Part shown: in pieces, positions 1 through 8,180 of the stretch | How positions within the stretch are numbered: the stretch's first letter is position 1 | How the letters are laid out: each line of letters opens with the position of its first letter | DNA from: Monoraphidium neglectum | Lineage: Eukaryota; Chlorophyta; Chlorophyceae; Sphaeropleales; Selenastraceae | DNA length: 15,570 bases | Assembly (NCBI RefSeq): GCF_000611645.1 | Contig: NW_014012988.1 | Location: 7,250-22,819 of the forward strand | Direction of reading: 5' to 3' | The notes under the pieces: model-generated | Seen by the model: only the letters and a program-made list of their open reading frames with translations | The model's database searches: none | What the model was told of the DNA's origin: nothing | Position numbers and translations under genes: made by a program

Positions 1-1229
1 GAGGCGCAGCTGCCCGCCTCTGAAACTAGCAGCGGCAGCGGCGGCGCCGGCGGCGCAGCGGGGGCCACGTTCACGATGGTGGATGTCCAGAAGGCGGCGG
101 AGCGCGACCACCGGTGGCTGATGCTGCGCGAGACGCTCGTCATCGAGCGCCTGGAAGCGCTGCAGGCGGCACTGGGGGTGGGCGGTTGTCTGTGGGGCGC
201 GCGCGCGCGCGTGGGGCTGCATCAGCAGATCAGCAGGCACAGCACCGCGTGCTTGCCTTTCTTTGGCGGACGGAGCGCCCTTGGGTTTTAGATTACGCTG
301 TGGATCACAGGCTGCCTCGTCTTCATGAGCGGGGGGTAGCTACCCCGCAGCTGAGGTCGGGCGGCTTGGCTCGACACCCCCTCAGCTGCGCACCCCTCTA
401 GCCGCCCCGGAACACCGCCGGTCACGAGCGGACGCGCCGCGTGCGCATGCAGAGTCTTTGTCCCAGGCAGGACTCGCTGATTTCGGTCTGGTGCAGATTC
501 ATGGTCACACCCTCCCAATTTCCACCGCCAGGTCCCTTGGCACTCTGCGTGCCGAGCCTTCCTGCGCCAGCCCTCCCTGCTCAACCGCCGCCCAGAGCTG
601 GTCGCCGCGCGCGCGGCGGCGCTGCGGTCGCTCCAGGGGCTGGGGGGCGAGCGCGCCACGCGGGCGCTGCTGTCGATGCCGGCGCTGCTCAACCTGGACC
701 CGGCCGTCTTGGGCGGGCGGTGGCGGGCGTTGCAGGAGGTGCGTTGCGGCTTCTGCCGAGGGCTGTCTGGGGCAGTCGGGCCGTGCCATGACAGGGACAT
801 CTTTAATGGTTCCAGACACCATGCATGGGTGCGGCAGTGCATCACAAGCTCCGCTTCTTATCCACTCAGTGATAACTTCATCGTGTGACACTGCCGTTTG
901 CTCCTCCTTGTCGGCGCCACACGCAGGCGGCCGACTCCCACCCACCGTGGCGCGCGCAGCTGGACGCCGCTGCGCCTGCGACGGTGGCGTCTCTCCTCAT
1001 CCGTTCGCAGGCCCGACTGGATCGGCTGCTGTTCCTCCGCAGCTCTGGCCTGCAGGGATCGGCGGGCTCCCTCAAGACGCTGATTGATTCCCGCGAAGCC
1101 GCGTTTGAGGCAAAATTTGGGGCGTACGATTCGTGGCGGCGCGCCCGGGCCACTGTGTGCGGCGATGGCGGCGCCGCCGGCGGAGGGGCTGGCATGGCGG
1201 GAGACGGGGAGAGGGAGGACGCTGGCTAA
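1..1229 (+). CDS. mTERF-family protein, 3' part of gene (5' end outside window)
   Basis: Three exons are visible: <1-177, 532-738 and 927-1229 (stop TAA 1227-1229). Both introns are phase 0, with donors GTGGGC and GTGCGT and acceptors CGCCAG and ACGCAG. The joined partial protein is 228 residues. From about residue 60 it carries helical repeats with the mTERF signature: 'FLRQPSLLNRRPELVAAR', then 'LLSMPALLNLDPAVLGGRW', both of the form leucine-rich helix / Pro-x-Leu-Leu / x3-Pro / Arg-x-Leu. A third, weaker repeat (LLIRSQARLDRLLFL) follows and ends in 'GSLKTLI'. The C-terminal tail is Gly/Ala-rich and looks disordered. Known family role: mTERF proteins bind organellar DNA or RNA and act in transcription termination, splicing or ribosome assembly in mitochondria or chloroplasts. 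The targeting peptide would be upstream of the window, so the compartment is unknown. The Ala/Gly/Ser-rich stretch at residues 10-22 may be a linker. Exon boundaries are well supported; the subfamily is not assignable. Confidence 0.72.
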
Positions 1230-1546
1230 GAGAGAATTTGTTGGGTGGCGCCTTGGTGCAGCAGAGCCGCCCAGTACGCCAATCAATTAGCACCTGCAGC
1301 TTGAGGTGAAAAACACAAGTGGAAACCTGACCTTCAAATGATATTGACTGCACGAGCATTTGCATGCATGCCCTTGAGAGCCATTCAGTTGTTTGGCCCT
1401 CGAGTTTATGCTTTTTTTTCGCGAGATTACATTTTTGGCCCAAAGTTGAGGGTGCCTGCTCATGCACTTTCTTGAGTGTGAGGCAAGGCCTTTGTGGTAG
1501 CAGCGTGCCTTCGGTTTGTGCGCATGTGGCATTCAAAAACTTGAAA

Positions 1547-1551
1547 TGTAA
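1547..1551 (+). promoter_or_regulatory. candidate poly(A) signal TGTAA for the mTERF gene
   Basis: TGTAA lies 318 nt after the mTERF stop codon, a normal 3' UTR length for a green alga. A second TGTAA at 1926-1930 could be an alternative distal site. Assignment rests on strand, spacing and the known chlorophyte consensus only. Confidence 0.45.
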
Positions 1552-2300
1552 TAGTAGTAGAAGGAGGATCAGGCTGACAATTGCGTGGGGCGTGATGTCT
1601 GTGCCAAGGTCAATCCACACCGTCAAGTTGCAGGGCTCAGTCAGCGTGCTGCCGAGCGCTCCCAAATGCAAAAGCAGTCAAGCTCTCATGCTGTACGACT
1701 GACCGTTGACGTCGGCCCGTTTTCCAAGGCTTCTGCTCGAAGCCAACAAGACAACATCTCACGGGTTTTCAAGGCACACACGAGGGGCGGCGGTCGCGGA
1801 TGCGGTGCTGGTGCCTTGAGCGTGTTCAGCCAACAGACGTGCACGATGTGTTTGCCGTGCGGCGCTTTGTGTGAGGTGATCTGCTCAATCGAGTCTTGGA
1901 TGCAGCACGCTCACATAGTGCGTGATGTAATTAACAGCAGCGCAGCCAGCAGGGCGCTTGTGAGCTCGCTCTTGCCCGGGTTCTGTGTGAGCGTATGTTT
2001 GAAGGGATGAGTAATACTGCATCCAACTCCTCGCCCAAGAGAGGCTCTTGATCAGCAAGAAATGAGCCCAAAAATAGTATGTATTATTTCACACCCCAGT
2101 CAGCAGTGAGGAAGGCGTGGTGGAGCATAATACGTATACTTGTGTATACTTGTGCTCCCTCCCGGGGCACAGGCAGTAGTAGGCGTAATAGGTGGAATGA
2201 TGGCGTTTGAAAGGTGTTGATGAGGTAACAGCGCTTTCCAGCGTGCTGGCTGTATGCGTAACCCCCTCGCCAGCGCAGCTTAAATGACACGTCATCAGGA

Positions 2301-2333
2301 GTAGTACTACCTCTCAAGCATAGTATGCTTGAG
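2301..2333. repeat. two adjacent short palindromes
   Basis: GTAGTACTAC (2301-2310) is a perfect 10-nt palindrome. Right after it, CTCAAGCATA (2313-2322) and TATGCTTGAG (2324-2333) are perfect inverted arms around a single G. The location is downstream of the LOR stop, probably in its 3' UTR. It could be a protein-binding palindrome, an RNA hairpin, or a remnant of a small inverted-repeat element; nothing in the sequence decides which. Confidence 0.6.
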
Positions 2334-2360
2334 CAAAGGCGCTCGCCATGGGCATAAGCT

Positions 2361-2406
2361 GGCCCCCCTGGGTACTACACCATACGCAATGATGGCCCCC
2401 TGGGTA
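2361..2406. repeat. short direct repeat GGCCCCCTGGGTA
   Basis: The motif occurs at 2361-2374 (with one extra C) and again at 2394-2406, starting 33 nt apart. It lies in the 3' flank of the LOR gene close to the palindromes at 2301-2333. It may be a small local duplication; no function can be inferred. Confidence 0.5.
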
Positions 2407-2565
2407 GGTTGCAGTCCCGCACGTCCGCGCGAATGGCGATGCGGCAGGGTATGTACCGTACCCCGCCGATGCGACCTTGCAGCGAGACGATTCGGCCTAG
2501 GTCTCCAGCTCTGATTGCGCTCGCTGATGCATCGGTCCCTGGCAGCAGGGCCCAACATGCGCAGC

Positions 2566-3859
2566 CTACTCCTGGTACTTGTGTGACTGGTTGAACATGC
2601 TGTCGATCACGATGCAGGCCGCCGTCACAAACGCTGCGTCCATGCCCGACTCCACCAGCACGTCGTACGTGCACAGCCTCGCAGAGGACGCCCCCAGGCT
2701 GTTTTGACGCGACACCGGCTGCTGGCGCCGCTCGGCCGCCGCAACGGCCAACTCGCGGCCGTCGGGCAGCTTCATGCTGACCTGGAAGCTGCTGGCGCCA
2801 AGCTCTCCGCGGATCTTGAAGGTGCTGGCGCTAGAAGAGCCTTGGAGGTAAACGCTCACGGCTGGCAGATGGGACAGCAGGAGATGGGGGGGATTGGAGC
2901 GGGCATGGTTCAGGGTGCTGTCTGCGTTTGGACGCACAGGCGCAGAGCAGGGCAAGAGGCACACAGCGTCCGTGAGTCAACCACGTAGAGCTTGGACTAG
3001 CCGGCGGCGGCGTGTGTGTGCGTGTGTGCGCATGTGTTTGATTGCAGTGGGGCCCTGCCCACCTGGCTCGGCGCTGAAGAGCTGGCCCACAAAGGTGGCC
3101 ATGCGGTTGTCCTCGTCCAGGTGGCCCCCACGGTACAGCGCCCAGGTAGGCCGAAGGCATCCGACCACGAGCCCCATGCACGCAACGGCCTTGCCACGGT
3201 GATCGCGCAGCACACGCTTCTGGCGGGCACTGGAAGCGCGGGCCTCCTGCCTGTTCGTGCACGCGGGCAACAGGAGACGTGTTTGGGGCAGTGAGGAGCA
3301 GGGGCAGCACTGGCACTGTGTTCAAGCGTGGCCAAGGGCACTGTGCAGGGGCCACTGCCCTGGGCGAGGTTGGAGTGGCCTCAGGGCAGGGGCCACTGCT
3401 ATGGGCGAGGTGGAGTACAAGGCAGGGCGTCGCATTACAATGTGCAGCAGCACGGCAGCAGCACTTTCAGGCACACGTGAGGTGGTTGCTTGGCAATCAA
3501 GCGCATGCAGGCACGGCTGCACACATGCAGTCACGCACCAGAACACAGCAGCCCCTGATGAGGTCTGCACGGGCCGAGGCCAGGCGTTCTCGCTGCAGGG
3601 GCTGATCCGGCCTGTTTCCACGGTCAAGCGCGTGCGGCCCCCGATGCAGTAGGCGGCGCCAACCACTGGATGGGGATAATGGTGGCGGTGGGGTGGACGT
3701 TGACTCCTTGTGCAGGCAGGAGTGACTGGCCGTGGAGGTGGTCGATGGCCGGCCACAGAGAGCGGCCCAAGCTCGAGGGCTGCCCGGCAGCGCTCGGCTC
3801 AACCACTAAGCGAGATCCATCCCTCCTGTCTCGCACCCAGTCATGTCCCCACCTGCCAT
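2566..3859 (-). CDS. LURP-one-related (LOR, tubby-like DUF567) protein
   Basis: Four exons on the minus strand: 3859-3837, 3706-3539, 3250-3063 and 2861-2566 (stop TAG). Coding length is 675 nt, 224 residues. The order of elements matches the LOR beta-barrel plus central helix: 'PVVGAAYCIGGRTRLTV' (19-37; most LORs begin with a similar P-x-YC strand), 'SSGAAVFW' (57-64), 'KRVLRDHRGKAVACM' (75-89; the family's L-x-D-x-x-G-x-x-V strand pair), 'WALYRGG' (100-106), 'VSVYLQG', 'TFKIRGEL' (140-147), and C-terminal 'YDVLVESGMDAAFVTAACIVID', the buried hydrophobic helix typical of the fold. Length is normal (Arabidopsis LORs are about 200-220 aa). LURP1 is known from plant defence; most LORs, especially algal ones, have no defined biochemical role, and the fold resembles tubby and phospholipid scramblases. 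The first exon (MAGGDMT plus a split Gly) is the weakest part; in-frame ATGs further upstream, such as 4024, are possible. The exon 2/3 junction has an equally good alternative (donor 3534, acceptor at 3247). The 2566-2861 and 3063-3240 exons are secure. Confidence 0.75.
3010..3039. repeat. GT-rich simple repeat in LOR intron 3
   Basis: An interrupted (GT)n / (CA)n tract inside the last intron of the LOR gene (intron 3062-2862). It is low-complexity and likely length-variable between strains. Confidence 0.7.
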
Positions 3860-4863
3860 CACACCGCTGGGGCTAGCCTTGATGATGATGCTGGCAATGC
3901 AGGCTGCTGTTGACGGGTCCTCTGATCCTGGAAGGCCAGTGAAGGTGCAGCCACTTGCCCTGCCAGCTCGCTTGAAAGTGACCCTGCTCTCAGCCAGCCG
4001 CGTGCTGTGCAGTGCCATCAATGGTGGGCTCTGTGGGTGCACGTTGTCCATCGTGGGCCATGAAAAGATGCATGCTTGGTCAAATTGCCAGGTTGAATGC
4101 GGCGTGTACTGTTGTTCACATGCCATGACATGAGGATCAAGATGCCGCCGGGCAGCTGCCTGTTGCGCCCGATGGTTCGGACGCACGGGGCGCCATGCGC
4201 CGAACACCCACCAACACGGGCCAACGCCCCTCAACTTGTAAGATCTCACCGGCAAGTGCTGTTGGGTCGTCGACGATGGTCGCGTCTTGAAGCGATGCCC
4301 TGTGACGCGGACCCACTATACGACAGCGGGGTTGCGTGTTGCGAGCGAGCTATTCGCATCCACGAACTTAGAGGAGAGTAGAAACTGATGAAAAACAAAC
4401 ATTTCATGCACCATTTATATGATGAAGCTCCCAAGCAGCATCGGCACGAGCATGGTGACTGCAGCCGCCCCGTAGCTCTCCTCACTTGCTTGCTCATGCC
4501 GCTGGCTACCACGACAGGATGGGGCACAGCACCCACCACTGCATGGAAAGAAGGCTTGGCAACTCCAATAGTATTGACAGTGTTGAGTGTGGCAACCTTG
4601 AACACTGTCAGTGTCGCCCATCGGGCGCCGCTACGCCCGATGGGCGGTGCTGAGCGAGTGCCTGGCGCGCACGTCCATGGCTGAGTGAAGAGAGGCATGG
4701 TCCGGTTTCAAATCAGGATCTGCGTAGATCAAGCGCCGCTGGTACAGGCAGTCGCACATGTAGAGGCTCTAGTAATGACTATGAGACTTTACTATGATTT
4801 GTGCGTGAACAGACTGCAGTGCACGCAAACACACAGCCCTCGGAGCCTGCCCCAGCAATGGCT
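3860..4863. other. spacer between two minus-strand genes
   Basis: About 1 kb that should contain the 3' UTR of the GCK gene (right side) and the promoter and 5' UTR of the LOR gene (left side). The only clear structure is the pair of hairpins at 4575-4646. Open frames here show no recognisable domain. No minus-strand TGTAA (forward TTACA) is present to mark the GCK 3' end. A plus-strand TGTAA at 4236-4240 has no plausible gene before it. Confidence 0.5.
4575..4646. repeat. two adjacent perfect inverted repeats (tandem hairpins)
   Basis: Hairpin A: TGACAGTGTT (4575-4584) pairs with AACACTGTCA (4601-4610), a 10-bp stem with a 16-nt loop. Hairpin B: CGCCCATCGGGCG (4615-4627) pairs with CGCCCGATGGGCG (4634-4646), a 13-bp stem with a 6-nt loop. 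As plus-strand RNA, stem B can extend four more pairs (three G-U wobbles and one G-C), using 4611-4614. The pair is 218-289 nt downstream of the GCK stop codon and on the same strand as both flanking genes, so it is probably transcribed as a structured 3' UTR. A small mobile-element remnant or small-RNA precursor are alternatives. Confidence 0.75.
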
Positions 4864-5888
4864 CTAGCTCGTGCCAGATGCTGCCACACCCAAAACTGAA
4901 GAGCCACTGCTCACTGCACCCGCAAGCGCTGTCGCGCTGCCGCCGCCGACCCCTGCAGCAGTCGCGTCCGCTGGGCGGCTGCTCCCACTCCCACCGCTGC
5001 TGCTGCCGCCGCTGCCGCCACCGCCGCCGCCGCCGCCGCCACCGCCGCCGCCGCCCATGCCTGACAGCTGTGCGCCGTAGTAATCCCTGTGGCGCATCAT
5101 GCACTCAAATAGCGGCTGCGTCTGCGGGCAACAACGCGGGTGCGAGCATTCACGTGTGAGGGCAAGCGCATTCGTCGCGTTGCGTGAGTCCCCACAAAAG
5201 GCCCTGTTCTGCACCACACCTGCGGTGGCAGCCGCCAAACCACGCAATTGAGCACCAGAAGTAGCAGTACAAACTTGAAAGGGTCGCAGCACCCACCACG
5301 CTGCTGCACTGGTCCACGGCGGCCTTGCGCGCCTCGTCATCCATCGCTTTCCCCATCACGCCATCAACGCACGCCTGCCACGCCTGGAGGGGAGTGCATA
5401 TGGGTGGCTGAAGGTATGCATGCATGCATGATGGCTACTGTTCAGGTAGGATTTGGCCAACAACAACCCTCCTGAGGTTCGCAACGCAACAATCCTGTCA
5501 TCATGTCGGGCGGCGCCGTGCCTTCGTAGTGTTATGCACAAGGTGCAACGCAGGCAGGAGCACCACCTGGACGGCACACCGACACTTATGTGGCGCCCCG
5601 CCTCCCGCCTCCAGCCTCCTGCATCCCACCGCCAGCTTCCCATCTTCCGTCTCCAGCTGCCCTTGTTTCCTTCCAACCTGCACGCATGCCTAGCTGCAAC
5701 TGGCTACCCCTGTCCTGTGCAGTTTCCAGTGGTGGCAGCCTGCCCCACACGCTGCGCACCTCAAACGGCTCCCGGCAGCCACCGGCCTTCATGTACTTGC
5801 ACCACGCGCACTCCTCCTTATCATCCTCCTTTGTTGCAGGCGCGCGGCCGCCCGGGCTGCCGGGCACATCATCAGGCCCCTTGGCCAT
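4864..5888 (-). CDS. GCK-domain protein with glycine-rich tail
   Basis: Three exons on the minus strand: 5888-5760, 5383-5297 and 5121-4864 (stop TAG). Both introns are phase 0; donors GTGCGC and GTGGGT, acceptors TCCAG and CGCAG. Product is 157 residues. Residues 25-93 match the GCK domain of plants, algae and protists: 'EECAWCKYMKAGGCREPFE' (25-43), 'AWQACVDG' (44-51), 'AVDQC' (65-69), and 'LFECMMRHRDYYGAQL' (76-91, with the conserved C-M-x2-H-x-D-Y-Y). Exon joins fall inside the domain and restore the consensus, which strongly supports the model. The six cysteines are 27, 30, 38, 48, 69 and 79; 38/48 and 69/79 each enclose nine residues (twin CX9C). After residue 94 the tail is a long glycine run then Ser/Gly/Ala-rich and likely disordered. 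The start at 5888 has A at -3 and G at +4; the open frame continues upstream without an ATG. GCK function is not established. Confidence 0.8.
5004..5055. repeat. GCC/GGC trinucleotide repeat encoding polyglycine
   Basis: A near-continuous (GCC)n run on the plus strand, read as GGC glycine codons in exon 3 of the GCK gene. Likely length-polymorphic and able to form stable secondary structure. Confidence 0.85.
5598..5672. repeat. polypyrimidine/polypurine tract in GCK intron 1
   Basis: The plus strand is a C/T-rich run of degenerate CCTCC, CTTCC and CTCCAG units. On the transcribed (minus-sense) strand it is G/A-rich with several GG and GGG runs, giving some G-quadruplex potential inside the 376-nt first intron. 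It probably arose by slippage. Confidence 0.5.
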
Positions 5889-6744
5889 AATTGCGGGCCG
5901 CCGCTCGTCGCTGATGGCACCTTGCCGCAATGCCGTCAAGGCAGGGAACCCAGGAAGGCACGTTGGAATCGTGCACTCAATAGTTCATAGTCGGGCATGC
6001 AGATGGGAAGGTGCTTCGGCTGCGCCAGGGAGTGCTACCGTGCGGCGGCGACGTGCGCACCGCAGCTGAGCTTGAGCTGCGACACCCGACCCCACAAACT
6101 GGGATGCGCAAGACCAGCAGCTGCGATAACTTCTGAACAGCTCTTGCAGCTAGAGGACATGGGTTTGCATTGAAGCGTGTTTGGAGGGTATGTGAATACA
6201 TCGATACCACCAAGCAGCTTCGCTTCAGGCTCCGCCGTTCGTCCTGCCCGTTCCAGGGCGACTTCTTGTAGTGCCCCTGCCATCGATATACACTCTTGAT
6301 TGACCGTAGCCATACTAGGCTTGCAGCTCTTGCTTTGAGGCGTAGCAAGGACAAGCTGTGCACGAGCGCGCTTCCTCTTCACACTTAGAGGAACAGCAGT
6401 GTTGTTTTGTCTGAACGGTGTTTAACCTTGCATAAAGGATTCTGGTGCTGCTCGACCTCGCTCGAGACGTCGAAGGTGCTAGTGGGCGCGAAGCAGTGTT
6501 GCGCGCGTCGTCTGAGCACGGCAGCCTCACTGGGACGGCATGCATAGTGCCACATGTATTGTGCGTTTGCGTCGGTCAGCCTGCTGTGGCCGTGTTACGC
6601 CCCGACGGGTCAGGTTGTCGGCATGTGCTCTGCTGTTCCTCCCATTGGTGCCGACCAACCCCCCCTCCTCCTCCTCCGTCAACACACTCATGCACACAGG
6701 CCCCCACGCCCTTTGCGGTTACTCAATTTCTTGCGCCAGCACCC
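5889..6744. promoter_or_regulatory. divergent spacer, probable shared promoter region
   Basis: Head-to-head region between the GCK gene (-) and the PUB gene (+). No domain-bearing frame is visible. CATAAAGG at 6431-6438 is a weak TATA-like element about 310 nt before the PUB ATG. A pyrimidine-rich run ending in ACACAG about 50 nt before that ATG looks like a splice acceptor, so the PUB gene may have an upstream exon or a 5' UTR intron here. Promoter assignment is by gene orientation only. Confidence 0.4.
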
Positions 6745-7143
6745 ATGGGCTATGCTGGTTATGTGTCCGCCAAGTACCCGCCCCCGAAGCCCACAGAGGT
6801 GGAGGCTGCTGTCCAGGCCGTGAAGTCTGAGCAGGCGCTCGACGTCATAGGCAAGCTCCTCTACAACGCCGCGATTTCGCCGCGCGAGGAGAAGTTCCGC
6901 CGCATCAAGCTGACCAACGCCAAGATCCGTGAGTCAATTGTTGAGGCGCATGGGGCGCTCGACGCGCTGCGCGCGCTGGGCTGGGTCGACGACCCGGAGT
7001 CCAGCGAATACCTGGTGGTGCAGCCGGGCCTGTACTTTTCTATGAAGGAGGTCCGCGTGGTCGAGGCAGCCAAGGAGAAGCTGCGCAAGGACGCGCGCGG
7101 CTCCAACAAGAACCTTGCCGGCATGGTCTCTGTGCAGGCGTGA
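6745..7143 (+). CDS. PUB-domain protein (small, stand-alone)
   Basis: Single visible exon, 132 residues, ATG 6745 and stop TGA 7141-7143. Residues 30-92 fit the PUB domain (PNGase/UBA- or UBX-containing): 'ALDVIGKLLYNAAISP' (31-46), the diagnostic 'EEKFRRIKLTNAKI' (48-61) with Asn58 at the conserved position, 'ALDALRALGW' (71-80), and 'YLVVQPG' (89-95). Family knowledge: PUB domains bind the C-terminal tail of the AAA ATPase p97/Cdc48, linking it to PNGase, UBX cofactors or HOIP in ER-associated degradation and ubiquitin signalling. No PNGase catalytic, UBX, UBA or thioredoxin domain accompanies it here. The short N-terminus (Pro-rich) and the basic C-terminus 'KEKLRKDARGSNKN' have no assigned role. 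The frame is open upstream to 6445 but that part looks non-coding; an acceptor-like ACACAG lies 48 nt before the ATG, so extra N-terminal residues from an earlier exon are possible. Confidence 0.78.
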   Translation: MGYAGYVSAKYPPPKPTEVEAAVQAVKSEQALDVIGKLLYNAAISPREEKFRRIKLTNAKIRESIVEAHGALDALRALGWVDDPESSEYLVVQPGLYFSMKEVRVVEAAKEKLRKDARGSNKNLAGMVSVQA

Positions 7144-8180
7144 GCGGGCAGGGTAGTGTGGGGACCACAGCGGCCCCCTTTCGCCTGCTCGCCTTGTGGC
7201 TTTTCTGTGCTGCTTTCTGGTGCTCACCGTCTGGTGCTGCGGTTCCCATGCCTTTTGCTTTTGCCTTTGCAACTCGAGGCGTATATTTACCCGCCTGTCT
7301 GGATTGTGCAGCGCGAGGCCATTTGCACCACGGCACACACGCTCTTGAGAGCCGCTGCCAACCTGCAGCGTTGGTGCGGTGTTGCAACACGCCACACACA
7401 CCTGCGAGAGCGGGCAACACTGGCACTGCTGTGCGCTGCACTCACTTCCAGAAGCCATGGCACATACACACAGCCCCGCACACACTGCCACCGAGCGAAC
7501 ATCGGGCTTAACGACGTCAATCACATTGGCCTGAAGCCACCCGCTGCCACCCAAGTCTCTTGCAGCTCGGCATGCGGTTGTGGTGGTGCTGCTGAAATTG
7601 CAGCTTCAGCGCCATTGGCTGTACACATACACACTCTTTCAGGCACTCGTGCCTGGCTTTCGCGTGCCTGCCCAGCTTGTAAACTCCTGTGACCTGAGTC
7701 GCTAATGAAGTGCTCACTGGTGCCCGCATGGGGGCGTGACAAAGGATAATTAAGCAGCCACACCAGTGTAATGTAGCGGTGCGCGGAGGCACCAGCTTGC
7801 GGGGCATCCTATTCCATTTGATTGACTGTTGACTAGTCTTGCCTTGATGAATTCAAAGGGCGTGCAGGGCGGCAGTGACACGTTGCAAAGATACTAGCCT
7901 TGCGATGCTGCGTCGTCAGTGTCCTGGATGAGACCAGCAGGCGGAAGTGAGCGGCCACGGCGCCACAGGCCGTTCGGGCACGGATTCCACAGACCTTCTC
8001 ACAAAACAACTGGATAGTCTCTTAGTAATTTTTGATGTCTGTCGCCAAGTCAGCGTTGCCTGCCCAAGCTCGATCTTGTTGCGATCAAGATCAGCAATCG
8101 AGTGTGACATTGGTATGAAACGTTCAGTAGATGTGACAATCTGCACGCCGCGGAAGCGAGGGGCGGGATTGACGAACGCG
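7144..8180. other. PUB 3' UTR and upstream region of the phosphatase gene
   Basis: The left part to about 7790 is the likely 3' UTR. The rest should carry the promoter and 5' UTR of the gene starting at 8181. GATCTTG and CAAGATC, about 7 nt apart near 8070-8092, form a small inverted repeat. No domain-bearing frame was found in either strand. Confidence 0.45.
7678..7682 (+). promoter_or_regulatory. candidate poly(A) signal TGTAA for the PUB gene
   Basis: TGTAA lies 535 nt after the PUB stop; a second copy is at 7767-7771. Either fits a 3' UTR of about 550-640 nt. Consensus and strand agree; the choice between them is open. Confidence 0.5.

Larger units (their letters stand above)
1230..2565. 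other. convergent intergenic region / 3' UTRs
   Basis: Tail-to-tail spacer between the plus-strand mTERF gene and the minus-strand LOR gene. It is less GC-rich than the exons, with T-runs near 1411 and AT-rich stretches near 2070-2150. It presumably holds both 3' UTRs. Reading frames here lack family motifs, splice-consistent extensions and good start codons, so I call no gene. A 10-nt unit GTATACTTGT is tandemly duplicated near 2134-2153. I found no minus-strand TGTAA between 1560 and 2565 that would end the LOR transcript; the nearest (forward TTACA) is at 1426-1430. Confidence 0.55.

Noticed and set aside
288..845. 185-residue minus-strand frame
   Set aside because: It overlaps mTERF exon 2 and both introns in antisense and has a random-looking Arg/Ser/Pro composition.
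1585..2010. 141-residue plus-strand frame
   Set aside because: It begins at GTG, not ATG, has no recognisable domain and lies in the 3' flank of the mTERF gene with TGTAA inside it.
3010..3039. GT repeats as possible telomeric or satellite DNA
   Set aside because: They are short, interrupted dinucleotide tracts (also at 10411-10462) in noncoding sequence, without a telomere-type unit.
3806..4255. 149-residue minus-strand frame upstream of the LOR gene
   Set aside because: Only its last part (from 3859) fits a coding start by splice phase. The upstream portion has no family match, though a longer LOR N-terminus cannot be excluded.
5453..5890. Plus-strand proline/cysteine-rich frame
   Set aside because: It is antisense to GCK exon 1 and its pyrimidine-rich intron; no domain or plausible start context.
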